13,329 nucleotides of DNA from Zymomonas sp. (GTDB lineage: Bacteria; Pseudomonadota; Alphaproteobacteria; Sphingomonadales; Sphingomonadaceae), in contig NZ_JAIWON010000082.1 in assembly GCF_020216885.1 (NCBI RefSeq), positions 1 to 13,329 of the forward strand. The letters run 5' to 3'. The notes beneath the pieces are model-generated. The model ran no database searches, had not been told where the DNA came from, and worked only from the letters and a program-made list of their open reading frames with translations. Shown here piece by piece: positions 1 through 7,599 of this stretch (positions are counted from its first letter, which is position 1; each line of letters begins with the position of its first letter). Position numbers and translations under genes: made by a program.

Positions 1-59
1 CAAAAACTTGTTCTCAACTTATCTCTAAAAATCTTAAATTATACCCTTTGTCAACAGAA

Positions 60-83
60 CCTAGTAAAGCCGCTTTTTCTAGG
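60..83 (-). terminator. Hairpin just downstream of the beta-lactamase gene
   Basis: An imperfect inverted repeat (arms starting CCTAG and ending CTAGG, then a T-T mismatch and further A-T pairs) lies 8 bp beyond the beta-lactamase stop codon. On the minus strand it is not followed by a clear U tract; the nearby A5T5 run lies on the other side. It may help end transcription of the beta-lactamase gene, but it is not a textbook intrinsic terminator. Confidence 0.3.
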
Positions 84-91
84 AAAAATTT

Positions 92-1057
92 TTAACTTTC
101 CGTTTGTAGAAGCTCGGCTGCACCATAATGGGCTACTTTAGAAAATAGACCGAGAAGTTGATCTTTTGTAGGCGTTCCACCCCAAACATAAACAGAGATA
201 ATAACGGGCTTATCCGGTTGAGGCCAAAGAATGGCAATATCACTGGCGGCATCATGACCATTGGTGCCGGTCTTGTCCGCGATAACCCAGCTTTTGGGCA
301 ATCCTGCCCGTAACCGTTGACCGCCGGTCTGGCATCTTACCATCCAACCGACCAACCGATCTCGAGAAGAAGGTGATAATAGGGAACCCAAAAGCATTTT
401 TTGCAAATTGCGCGCCATAGCTATGGGTGTTGTGGTATTTTCTATGCCACCATAAGGCGTTTCGTTTAAAAACGGCTCGATATGATCTAACCGACTTTGA
501 TTATCCCCCAACTGCCGCCAAAAGGCTGTCAAAGCCAAAGCCCCACCACTGCGTTCCAACAGTTTATTGGCACAAAAATTGTCGCTTTGTTCAATCGCTC
601 CCTGACAGAGTTCGGCAACCGACATCTCGGCTTTATCAAGATGCGCCTTGGCAAAAGGCGCGTATAAATCCCCAATATCTTCAGGCTTATAAGAAATAAT
701 CCGCTCAAGGCTGTCTTGCCCTCGGTCACAACGCAGCAAGACAGAAGCCACAAGAGAAACCTTAAAGCTGCTGCACATAAGAAAGCGTTCATTCGCCCGC
801 CAAGCAAGGCTTTTTCCCGTTGCTATATTCTGGGCATAAATCCCAACATGCCCGCCCGTTGCCTGCTCATATTCAAGCGCAATCTCCTCTATAGTGACAG
901 AGCTTCCCGCAGTGATAGACCTTCCGCCGTCTTTTGCTATGACAGACTTTTTAGCCGGAATAGGTCGTTTGCCCCAGACTGCTTGACAAAGAATAGATGG
1001 AAACAGAACTGCCGTCCCAGCTGTCCCCAAAGCCAAAACCTCCCGCCTCCTCATCAT
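92..1057 (-). CDS. Class A serine beta-lactamase with Tat-like signal peptide
   Basis: This 321-residue protein is predicted to hydrolyse beta-lactam antibiotics in the periplasm. All class A motifs are visible: S96-S97-F98-K99 (catalytic Ser and Lys, Ambler 70 and 73), S158-D159-N160 (the SDN loop), E194-P-F-L-N198 (the omega-loop Glu166/Asn170 pair) and K262-T-G (KTG box). The N-terminus has three consecutive arginines followed by a hydrophobic stretch to about residue 27, which suggests twin-arginine export; a cysteine at 24 lacks a good lipobox. C95 precedes the active serine as in some carbapenemases, but the usual partner Cys238 is absent, so the C69-C238 disulphide is not supported. 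The ATG at 1057 has a GGAG ribosome site at 1065-1068, 7 nt upstream; a second ATG follows immediately. The DUF4062 gene ends 48 bp upstream on the same strand. Family assignment is firm; the substrate range cannot be read from sequence. Confidence 0.95.
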   Translation of the reverse strand: MMRRREVLALGTAGTAVLFPSILCQAVWGKRPIPAKKSVIAKDGGRSITAGSSVTIEEIALEYEQATGGHVGIYAQNIATGKSLAWRANERFLMCSSFKVSLVASVLLRCDRGQDSLERIISYKPEDIGDLYAPFAKAHLDKAEMSVAELCQGAIEQSDNFCANKLLERSGGALALTAFWRQLGDNQSRLDHIEPFLNETPYGGIENTTTPIAMARNLQKMLLGSLLSPSSRDRLVGWMVRCQTGGQRLRAGLPKSWVIADKTGTNGHDAASDIAILWPQPDKPVIISVYVWGGTPTKDQLLGLFSKVAHYGAAELLQTES

Positions 1058-1105
1058 ACATTTTCTCCAGCAAAAATATTTTATTTTACGGTTTTATTAA
1101 TATAA

Positions 1106-2071
1106 TTAAAAATCGATAAGGGGCTTTCCTAAAGTTTCTCTCGCTTTATTATACAGTATTTGAGGCATTGGTCGAAGCATTGTTTCTTTGAAATCATCAA
1201 TAGAGTGATTTTTATCTATAAAAGTATTCATCAATGAAATTAATTCTTGGATATCACTAGGATTCTCTACAAGGGATTTTATATCTTCTTCTTTTAGAGA
1301 AAAATGTTCCATTAGATATATAATAAAATTATTTTTTTGTAATTCTAAATTTTTCTTATTTTCTTCAGCTTTTTGTTTTTCGATCTTAACGATCTCGTCG
1401 GAGTTATTCGGATCTACTTTTCTAACAACCGCTTCAAGGTAATTTTTTAGAGTCTCATTGGCTAATTGAAGTTCACGAATTTGTATATTTAAAGCTGATA
1501 ATTGCTGTTGCTGTGATTTTGATCTTAGCAAATCTCGAAATAGACCAGCCCATTGCTCTCGCAGCCAAGATTCAATTTCAGTTACTTTTTCAAAATTATA
1601 GACAGGGTTATTTTGTCCTTTTTCGAGTATTTCATCTAAAAAATGAAATACTGCTACATTATCAACATGAGCATACTTAATATCTTTGTTATTTTTATTT
1701 TGTAAATAGGTGTAATGTTCTGACCTAACTGCGTTATCTACTAGAATAAAAGTAGGGATATCTCTTTCTTGTGCCGAGTTAAATTCTCGTCGAGTGATGC
1801 TTAGATGTCCTTCAAGTGGCTGGCCAGTTGTATGATGGGAGTCGCTTGTAGGCGAACCATATCTGCCCCCAACTATCAGAACAAATATATCTGCATTTTC
1901 TACTTCATGATAACAAGATTGGTCTAATGGAGTATCAGAATGGAAAGGGATATTGCCTCTTTCAAAGAGGATCGCTTCAAACCCAAGAGATTCAATAAAG
2001 CCTTCTAAAGAGGCTCGAATATATTTCAAATCATAGTAAGTCGAACTTACAAACACTCTTGGGCGAGCCAC
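1106..2071 (-). CDS. DUF4062 (TIR-like) domain protein with coiled coil
   Basis: This is a 321-residue soluble protein. Residues about 4-112 match the DUF4062 pattern: a first strand ending V-F-V-S-S-T-Y-Y-D-L, then 'ADIFVLIVGGRYG' at 60-72 and an 'REFNSAQERDIPTFILVD' segment at 95-112. DUF4062 has a TIR/nucleoside-deoxyribosyltransferase-like fold and is often fused to NTPase or repeat domains in putative defence or signalling proteins. Here it is followed only by a Gln/Glu/Lys-rich helical stretch (about 183-250) that looks coiled-coil, then a short C-terminal helical region, with no NTPase. The start is GTG, supported by GGAG at 2078-2081 with a 6-nt spacer. GC is uneven: 30 of 60 bases in 1801-1860 but only 8 of 60 in 1321-1380, which suggests foreign origin of at least part of it. 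It lies 49 bp after comEC and 48 bp before the beta-lactamase gene. The biochemical activity is unknown. Confidence 0.85.
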   Translation of the reverse strand: MARPRVFVSSTYYDLKYIRASLEGFIESLGFEAILFERGNIPFHSDTPLDQSCYHEVENADIFVLIVGGRYGSPTSDSHHTTGQPLEGHLSITRREFNSAQERDIPTFILVDNAVRSEHYTYLQNKNNKDIKYAHVDNVAVFHFLDEILEKGQNNPVYNFEKVTEIESWLREQWAGLFRDLLRSKSQQQQLSALNIQIRELQLANETLKNYLEAVVRKVDPNNSDEIVKIEKQKAEENKKNLELQKNNFIIYLMEHFSLKEEDIKSLVENPSDIQELISLMNTFIDKNHSIDDFKETMLRPMPQILYNKARETLGKPLIDF

Positions 2072-2120
2072 TTATTTCTCCATTTTTATAATGGAAGATA
2101 ATCTGTATTCTATAATAATG

Positions 2121-4544
2121 TTAGCCATTTCTGTTTAAATTTTTTTTACACCCCCGCATCTCCATTCCTCGCATCCAAGGGTGCCGATCATTCATTGAAT
2201 AACCCGCAACCATCCTCGGCCTTCTTAAAAAGACCGACTTTCCATAAAAAACCAATCCACCCCTTTCCGCTAAAACACAGCGGTCTATTTTCATCATCTT
2301 GGGGTGGCATGACGCAGGGAGATATCCCGAACTGACGACCCAATCATTCCGGCTACATTCTTCAGGCGTTAAGCCCGCCGCTTTACCTTTTATCGCCAGA
2401 AAATGATAATGCTGCTGCGCCAAGGCGATTGCACAAAATCCCTTCTGACAAAGATTTTTCCCGAAAAGCCGTTTTTCTTCCTCTGGGTCAAAGCCAATCA
2501 AATTCGCGATTTGATCCTGACTATAACTATCCTTTTCAGGCCAAACAAATTGATAAGGATGCTTCGGATTATCGGTCTTAAAAGCGATTGTCTTGCCGTC
2601 TCGGCTGATGACCCAATCTGGCCTCGGATTGAGGATAATCACGATCACACCCAAGACCAAAGGCATAACACCCCATAAACGCCATGACGTTTTCCACAAT
2701 CCCAACCACAACCAGCCAGCCATCATAAAAAGGCATAACCAAGCCCCGATCATTGGCAGCATAAAACCCGCCATGGGTAGAGCGGCGACATAATGGGCAA
2801 TCGCAAGCAACAAGCGAATGGATTGATCGGCCACCCACCAAAAAGGTGCAGAACAACCGATCAGATCAGTCAGTAATGCCAAGCCCTCTGCTGGAATGGT
2901 CACGAAGGTCGTCAAGGGAATAGCCAGAATATTAGCTAACGCCCCGTAAAAACCGGATTGGTGAAAATGGTAGAGGGTAATAGGTGACACCACGGCTTCG
3001 ACCATCATGCCGCCAATGATGATTTCTGCGATAATAAAAGCCGTTTTTTTCAACCATCCGACTTCACGTCTGTCACCAAAAATAGACATGATCGGGACTT
3101 CTGCCAAGGCAATGACCGTGCCGACTGCGGCAAAGCTTAATTGAAAACTCGGGGATAAAATATTTTCCGGCTGGATGAATAAAATGAGCATCGCTGCCGC
3201 CGCGACCAGCCTCAAACTCATAGCCTTTCGGCCAATCATCATCCCAAAAAGAATAAAAAAGGCGGTCAGCATCGACCGAACCGTTGGAATTTCACAGCCC
3301 GCGACAAAGGTATAAATCATCCCGACGAAAGCGGCGTTACAAGCCGCGATTATTCTCAACGGAAAATGAAGCACAAAATAAGGTGACAAAGCCAAAATTC
3401 TAATGGTGATGAACATCACCGCCGCGATCACAACGCCGATATGCATTCCACCGACTGATAATAAATGCGTCAATCCGGCTTTTCGCATCGCAACCGTATC
3501 GCTCTCGCTGATAGATCCGATATCATTAGTCACAAAGGCAGCTGCAATGCCGCCAGATTTTTCGCCGACTTTGGCAATGATATGGCGGGTCAATTTTTGG
3601 TGAATAGAGGCCATCAACAAAGAAAAACCGGACAAAACCGGCTTTTCAAGAATAACAGGTTGATCCAAGGCATGCCCTGTTCCTGAAATACCCTGAAACC
3701 ACGCAATCTCGGCATAATCATAACCAGCCGGAATCTGGGCGGGCATAGGTGCCGTTAGCTTAGCTCTGACAGAAATCCGCGCCCCCGCTTCGAGACCCGA
3801 AAAATCAAAGCGATCATTAACCGATATTCTGACGCGCATTACGGATGGTCGGGCAGGGGATTTTCCTTTCAAAAAGCGAAAGGGCGATCTTTCCGGTAAA
3901 AACAGGGATGAAAGCGATGCCACAGGCGAAGGCCTAAAAAAGGCATGCTGAGTAACTGGAGCCATAAACAAAAAAGATGTGAAAGAAGCCTGATAACGCC
4001 TCACTTTTTTTGAGAATAGCGGCAAGGACGGGGATAATGGTGATATAAATGAGAGTGATTGTGACGAGGGTGGTGATAAAAAACCACCTTCAAAAATAGG
4101 CACTGCGACAACCAAACGCATCCGTTTTCGGGATGGCTGGTATTCACTTTGAAGGATTTGTCCACGGATATCAAAAACGCCCCATTTTCGGGGTGCTATC
4201 GGTGCGACATTATAAGCCCTAAAGCTGATATCAACCATGCCTAAAAAAGCCGCTACCGCCATAATTAAGACAGCCTTCGCTGCTCTTTTCTCACCCGACC
4301 AAAGCCACGCGCCCAACGCCAAGGCCAGTAACAAACAACCACAACCTACCCATCCCGAAATATCAGGAATCGTAAACCATAAAAGAATTCCACTTCCAAA
4401 GGCGATCGGCAACCATAACGGTAACTGATCTCTTTCTTGCTCCAGTTTCTCTTCCAGCCAAATATCGAAAGAAGAAACCTTTCTTCTAACCTTGTCTGCT
4501 TTTACTCTCACCCGATCGAGAAACCGGAGGCTCAGACGTTTCAT
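2121..4544 (-). CDS. comEC: ComEC/Rec2 family DNA-uptake membrane channel
   Basis: This is an 807-residue polytopic membrane protein. ComEC moves single-stranded DNA across the inner membrane during natural transformation. The order is: a basic N-terminal tail, membrane segments at about 44-107, a DUF4131 (OB-like) soluble domain at about 120-300, then the core Competence domain with the signature G-L-T-H-L-L-S-V-G-G-M-H-I-G near 357-370 and many further membrane helices to about 640. The C-terminal soluble part (643-807) occupies the position of the metallo-beta-lactamase domain of other ComEC proteins but has no HxHxDH motif, as I recall for alphaproteobacterial members. Residues about 152-234 form a Ser/Pro/Phe-rich insertion. 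The first ATG is used; an in-frame TGA lies three codons upstream, and the only purine-rich sequence (AAGGA) abuts the ATG, so the start is somewhat uncertain. It is divergent from gltX. Length is close to the 750-780 typical of the family, with the insertion accounting for the excess. Confidence 0.92.
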   Translation of the reverse strand: MKRLSLRFLDRVRVKADKVRRKVSSFDIWLEEKLEQERDQLPLWLPIAFGSGILLWFTIPDISGWVGCGCLLLALALGAWLWSGEKRAAKAVLIMAVAAFLGMVDISFRAYNVAPIAPRKWGVFDIRGQILQSEYQPSRKRMRLVVAVPIFEGGFLSPPSSQSLSFISPLSPSLPLFSKKVRRYQASFTSFLFMAPVTQHAFFRPSPVASLSSLFLPERSPFRFLKGKSPARPSVMRVRISVNDRFDFSGLEAGARISVRAKLTAPMPAQIPAGYDYAEIAWFQGISGTGHALDQPVILEKPVLSGFSLLMASIHQKLTRHIIAKVGEKSGGIAAAFVTNDIGSISESDTVAMRKAGLTHLLSVGGMHIGVVIAAVMFITIRILALSPYFVLHFPLRIIAACNAAFVGMIYTFVAGCEIPTVRSMLTAFFILFGMMIGRKAMSLRLVAAAAMLILFIQPENILSPSFQLSFAAVGTVIALAEVPIMSIFGDRREVGWLKKTAFIIAEIIIGGMMVEAVVSPITLYHFHQSGFYGALANILAIPLTTFVTIPAEGLALLTDLIGCSAPFWWVADQSIRLLLAIAHYVAALPMAGFMLPMIGAWLCLFMMAGWLWLGLWKTSWRLWGVMPLVLGVIVIILNPRPDWVISRDGKTIAFKTDNPKHPYQFVWPEKDSYSQDQIANLIGFDPEEEKRLFGKNLCQKGFCAIALAQQHYHFLAIKGKAAGLTPEECSRNDWVVSSGYLPASCHPKMMKIDRCVLAERGGLVFYGKSVFLRRPRMVAGYSMNDRHPWMRGMEMRGCKKNLNRNG
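3843..4091 (-). other. In-frame Ser/Pro-rich insertion within comEC
   Basis: Codons about 152-234 of comEC encode a low-complexity segment rich in Ser, Pro, Phe and Leu. It separates a strand ending 'LVVAVPIF' from the next beta-rich segment beginning 'MRVRISV'. The two flanks read as adjacent parts of the DUF4131 domain, so the segment looks inserted. Whether it is a disordered loop or an in-frame element inserted in the gene cannot be decided from one sequence. Confidence 0.55.
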
Positions 4545-4718
4545 TCCTTTTCATATCCATGCTAAAGGCGCATAAAAACCAAGACTTAAATCTTGAAGAA
4601 AGCTTCACGCAGATATTGCCGTTAATACCCTAAATGTTTTACGGACAATCATTATTTAAATTTTCTTATCATAACCGCTATTCAATCAGCCGGTTTATCT
4701 ATTTCAGGAGTGTAGCGC
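4545..4718. promoter_or_regulatory. Divergent comEC-gltX intergenic region
   Basis: These 174 bp must hold the promoters of comEC (leftward) and gltX (rightward). The gltX ribosome site AGGAG is at 4706-4710, 8 nt before the ATG. A 14-bp dyad TGAAG-AAAG-CTTCA lies at 4594-4607. I cannot identify a convincing -35/-10 pair at normal spacing for either gene. Confidence 0.45.
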
Positions 4719-6164
4719 ATGAGCGCAGGTCCAGCTAAAAATCCGTCCGTTGTTACCCGCTTTGCGCCGTCGCCGACCGGCTTTTTACATATCGGTGGCG
4801 CTCGCACTGCTTTATTCAACTGGCTTTTTGCTCGCCATAATGGCGGCCAGTTTCAGCTTAGAATAGAAGACACCGATCGTGTCCGTTCTACCAAAGAAGC
4901 GATTGACGCTATCATTGATGGTATGCGCTGGCTCGGTCTCGATTGGGATGGCGATATTACCTATCAGTTTGAACGCGCCCCTCGTCATACAGAAGTAGCT
5001 GAAGAACTTCTCAAGGCTGGCAAAGCCTATAAATGCTTTGCAACTGCCGAAGAATTGGAAGCGATGCGTGCCGAACAGCGCGCCAAAAAACAGCCCCAAC
5101 GGTATGATGGTCGCTGGCGTGATCGTGACCCATCCGAAGCGCCTGCCGGTGCTCCCTATGTTGTGCGCTTAAAGGCCGATCAAGAAGGCGAAACCACGCT
5201 TCATGACTTGGTGCAAGGGGATGTTACCGTCAAAAATGCAGAATTGGATGATATGATTCTGCTTCGTTCGGACGGAACGCCCACCTATATGCTGGCGGTT
5301 GTTGTCGATGATCATGATATGGGCGTTAACCATGTCATTCGGGGGGACGATCATCTTAATAATACCTTCCGCCAATTAGGTATTATTCGGGCAATGAACT
5401 GGGACGCGCCACAATACGCTCATATCCCACTTATTCACGGGGCTGATGGTGCAAAACTTTCCAAGCGTCATGGTGCCTTAGGTGTTGAAGCCTATCGTGA
5501 TGATTTTGGCTATCTTCCTGAAGCTATTTGTAATTACCTTCTCCGCCTTGGCTGGGGACATGGTGATGACGAAATTATTACTCGTGAACAGGCCATCGAA
5601 TGGTTTGATTTGACTTCTGTTGGTCGGTCACCTTCTCGTTTCGACTTCAAAAAACTCGAAAATATCAATGGTCATTATATCCGTGAGGCTGATGATCAGC
5701 GGTTAACGGATCTGGTAAAACCGCGCGTTGAAAAAACGCTTGAGCATGCTCTTTCTTCTTCAGAGCAGGCTTTACTGTTACAGGCGATGCCTTTCTTAAA
5801 ATCGCGTGCTAAAAATTTGAACGAGTTAGCGGAAAATAGCCTGTTTCTCTTTGAAAAACGCCCTTTGAAGTTGGAAGAAAAAGCCGCCAAACAGCTTGAA
5901 AATACAAGCGGTAGCTTGCTTGCCATTTTAAGAAAAACGCTTGGTGATCTTCCTGCATGGGATAGTGAAAGCCTTGAAAAAGCGCTTCACGATGTCGCTG
6001 AACAAGCTGATTTAAAAATGGGTAAGGTGGCGCAACCTTTGCGGGCGGCCTTAACGGGACGGACGGTTTCTCCGGGAATTTTTGATGTCATGATTCTTTT
6101 AGGACAGGACGAAAGTCTAGCTCGTTTGGACGATCAGTTATCCTTGTCACCCACACATAGCTAA
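4719..6164 (+). CDS. gltX: Glutamyl-tRNA synthetase
   Basis: This 481-residue class I aminoacyl-tRNA synthetase charges tRNA-Glu in the cytoplasm using ATP; alphaproteobacterial enzymes may also act on tRNA-Gln as part of the transamidation route. The N-terminal Rossmann fold carries '[17 protein letters not shown]' at 14-30, where HIGG is the HIGH-type motif. The second ATP motif, K246-L-S-K-R-H, corresponds to KMSKS. The catalytic domain runs to about residue 320, followed by the helical anticodon-binding domain. Length is normal for bacterial GltX. The ATG at 4719 is supported by AGGAG 8 nt upstream and by the family-typical distance to the HIGG motif. The gene is followed by a terminator-like hairpin, so it is probably transcribed separately from gltA. 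Many alphaproteobacteria carry a second gltX copy; I cannot tell whether this genome does. Confidence 0.97.
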   Translation: MSAGPAKNPSVVTRFAPSPTGFLHIGGARTALFNWLFARHNGGQFQLRIEDTDRVRSTKEAIDAIIDGMRWLGLDWDGDITYQFERAPRHTEVAEELLKAGKAYKCFATAEELEAMRAEQRAKKQPQRYDGRWRDRDPSEAPAGAPYVVRLKADQEGETTLHDLVQGDVTVKNAELDDMILLRSDGTPTYMLAVVVDDHDMGVNHVIRGDDHLNNTFRQLGIIRAMNWDAPQYAHIPLIHGADGAKLSKRHGALGVEAYRDDFGYLPEAICNYLLRLGWGHGDDEIITREQAIEWFDLTSVGRSPSRFDFKKLENINGHYIREADDQRLTDLVKPRVEKTLEHALSSSEQALLLQAMPFLKSRAKNLNELAENSLFLFEKRPLKLEEKAAKQLENTSGSLLAILRKTLGDLPAWDSESLEKALHDVAEQADLKMGKVAQPLRAALTGRTVSPGIFDVMILLGQDESLARLDDQLSLSPTHS

Positions 6165-6173
6165 TAAAATAAA

Positions 6174-6249
6174 AACACCCTCCCTTTCCTTTTAAAATCA
6201 GGATACTAGACCTCTTGGAAGGATAGGGGGGCGTGTTATTAAATTTTAA
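6174..6249 (+). terminator. Terminator-like hairpin after gltX
   Basis: The left arm AACAC-C-CTCCCTT starts at 6174 and pairs with the right arm, which includes GGGGGG (6226-6231), a mismatched C (6232) and GTGTT (6233-6237). The stem is GC-rich and about 13 bp, with one C-C mismatch, some G-U pairs and a long loop. An AT-rich stretch ending in TTTT follows to about 6249. It begins 10 bp after the gltX stop and lies before gltA, fitting a gltX terminator. The long loop and the gap before the T run make it less than ideal. Confidence 0.6.
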
Positions 6250-6309
6250 GACTATTTCTTATGCCCATTCAAAAGGATAATAAGAATAGAGAATAGGATA
6301 CGTAGTTAC

Positions 6310-7599
6310 ATGAGCTCTCCTAATGAAGCGATTATTGGCCTAAATAACGAAGAGTATCGTTTCCCCGTGCGACAAAGCACGGCAGGCACATTAGGAATTG
6401 ATATCCGTCAGCTTCATAGCCAGAGCGGCGCTCTGGCCTATGATCCGGGCTTTCTGTCGACGGCAAGCTGCCAGTCAAAGATTACTTATGTCGATGGCGA
6501 AAAAGGCATTTTGCTTTATCGAGGATATCCTATTGAGCAATTAGCAGAAAAATCGAGCTTTCCCGAAGTCGCCTATCTCCTGTTACATGGCGAGCTCCCA
6601 AAAGCCGATGATTTTTCTACTTTTTCAGATGTAATTACCCATCATACGATGGTTAATGAGCAGCTTTCCGCTTTTTATCGGGGCTTCCGGCGGGATGCCC
6701 ATCCTATGGCTGTTCTTTGTGGGGTTGTTGGTGCCTTATCGGCCTTTTATCCAGAGGCAATCCATATTCATGACCCCGTGCAAAGAATGGCTTCTTGTCA
6801 TCGTTTGCTAGCTAAATTGCCGACTATTGCGGCAATGGCGTATAAATATTCAGTAGGGCAACCCTTCGTCTATCCGGATAATAGCCTAAGCTATGTTGGT
6901 AATTTCCTTCGGATGACTTTCAGTGTTCCTGCGGAACCGTATCATGTCGATCCGTTAATTGAATCAGCCTTGAATAAAATCTTTATTCTACATGCCGATC
7001 ATGAACAAAATGCTTCGACATCAACAGTTCGTTTGGCTGGTTCTTCAGGGGCTAACCCTTATGCTTGTATTGCGGCTGGCATTGCCTGTTTATGGGGGCC
7101 ATCGCATGGCGGCGCCAATGAAGCAACATTGGCTATGCTGAAAGAAATCGGCACGCCTGAAAATATTCCTCATTTCATTGATCGTGCCAAAGACCGCAAT
7201 GATCCCTTCCGCCTTATGGGCTTTGGACATCGCCTCTATAAAAATTATGATCCTCGGGCTCGTGTTCTGGCTAAAACAGCTGCCGCGATTTTGGATAAAA
7301 CAGGTGCCAATAATCCAATATTTGACACGGCTCGCGCCTTAGAAGAAATCGCTCGAAAAGATTCCTATTTTATCGAGAGGAAACTTTATCCCAATGTTGA
7401 TTTCTATTCAGGCTTAATCTTATCCGCTATCGGCTTCCCAACTTCCATGTTCACCGCTTTGTTTGCCTTGGCCAGAACCGCGGGATGGATGGCTCAATGG
7501 AATGAAATGATTACCGATCCCGAACAAAAAATCGGTCGCCCGAGACAAATCTACACAGGTGTCTCTACGCGGGATTATGTTAATATTGAAAACCGTTGA
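6310..7599 (+). CDS. gltA: Citrate synthase (type I, hexameric GltA class)
   Basis: This 429-residue enzyme condenses acetyl-CoA and oxaloacetate into citrate, the entry to the TCA cycle. Active-site residues are in place: H266 in 'GPSHGG', H307 in 'GFGHRLYK' and D364 in 'PNVDF', equivalent to His264, His305 and Asp362 of the E. coli enzyme (427 residues). The block H228[11 protein letters not shown] is the family hallmark. The N-terminal small domain '[17 protein letters not shown]' is typical of the Gram-negative NADH-sensitive hexameric class, but regulation is not shown here. The nearest ribosome-site candidate is AGGA at 6295-6298, an unusually long 11 nt from the ATG. If the organism is Zymomonas, whose TCA cycle is incomplete, the enzyme would serve mainly to supply 2-oxoglutarate for glutamate synthesis. 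Its stop codon directly abuts that of the convergent kinase gene. Confidence 0.97.
   Translation: MSSPNEAIIGLNNEEYRFPVRQSTAGTLGIDIRQLHSQSGALAYDPGFLSTASCQSKITYVDGEKGILLYRGYPIEQLAEKSSFPEVAYLLLHGELPKADDFSTFSDVITHHTMVNEQLSAFYRGFRRDAHPMAVLCGVVGALSAFYPEAIHIHDPVQRMASCHRLLAKLPTIAAMAYKYSVGQPFVYPDNSLSYVGNFLRMTFSVPAEPYHVDPLIESALNKIFILHADHEQNASTSTVRLAGSSGANPYACIAAGIACLWGPSHGGANEATLAMLKEIGTPENIPHFIDRAKDRNDPFRLMGFGHRLYKNYDPRARVLAKTAAAILDKTGANNPIFDTARALEEIARKDSYFIERKLYPNVDFYSGLILSAIGFPTSMFTALFALARTAGWMAQWNEMITDPEQKIGRPRQIYTGVSTRDYVNIENR

Noticed and set aside
38..54. TTGACA and TATAAT hexamers on the minus strand near the left edge.
   Set aside because: Only 5 bp separate them, far from the 16-18 bp needed, and no matching -35 lies at the right distance from the TATAAT.
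427..1105. Plus-strand open frames opposite the beta-lactamase gene.
   Set aside because: They overlap a gene with fully conserved catalytic motifs and encode no recognisable protein; they are antisense shadows.
4594..4607. TGAAG-AAAG-CTTCA dyad as a LexA or other SOS-type operator for comEC/gltX.
   Set aside because: It does not match the alphaproteobacterial LexA box (GTTC-N7-GTTC) or any operator I know; kept only as a note in the intergenic entry.
6261..6296. A 12-codon open frame (ATG to TAG) just upstream of gltA, a possible leader peptide.
   Set aside because: It has no ribosome site, no run of regulatory codons and no attenuator-like structure between it and gltA.
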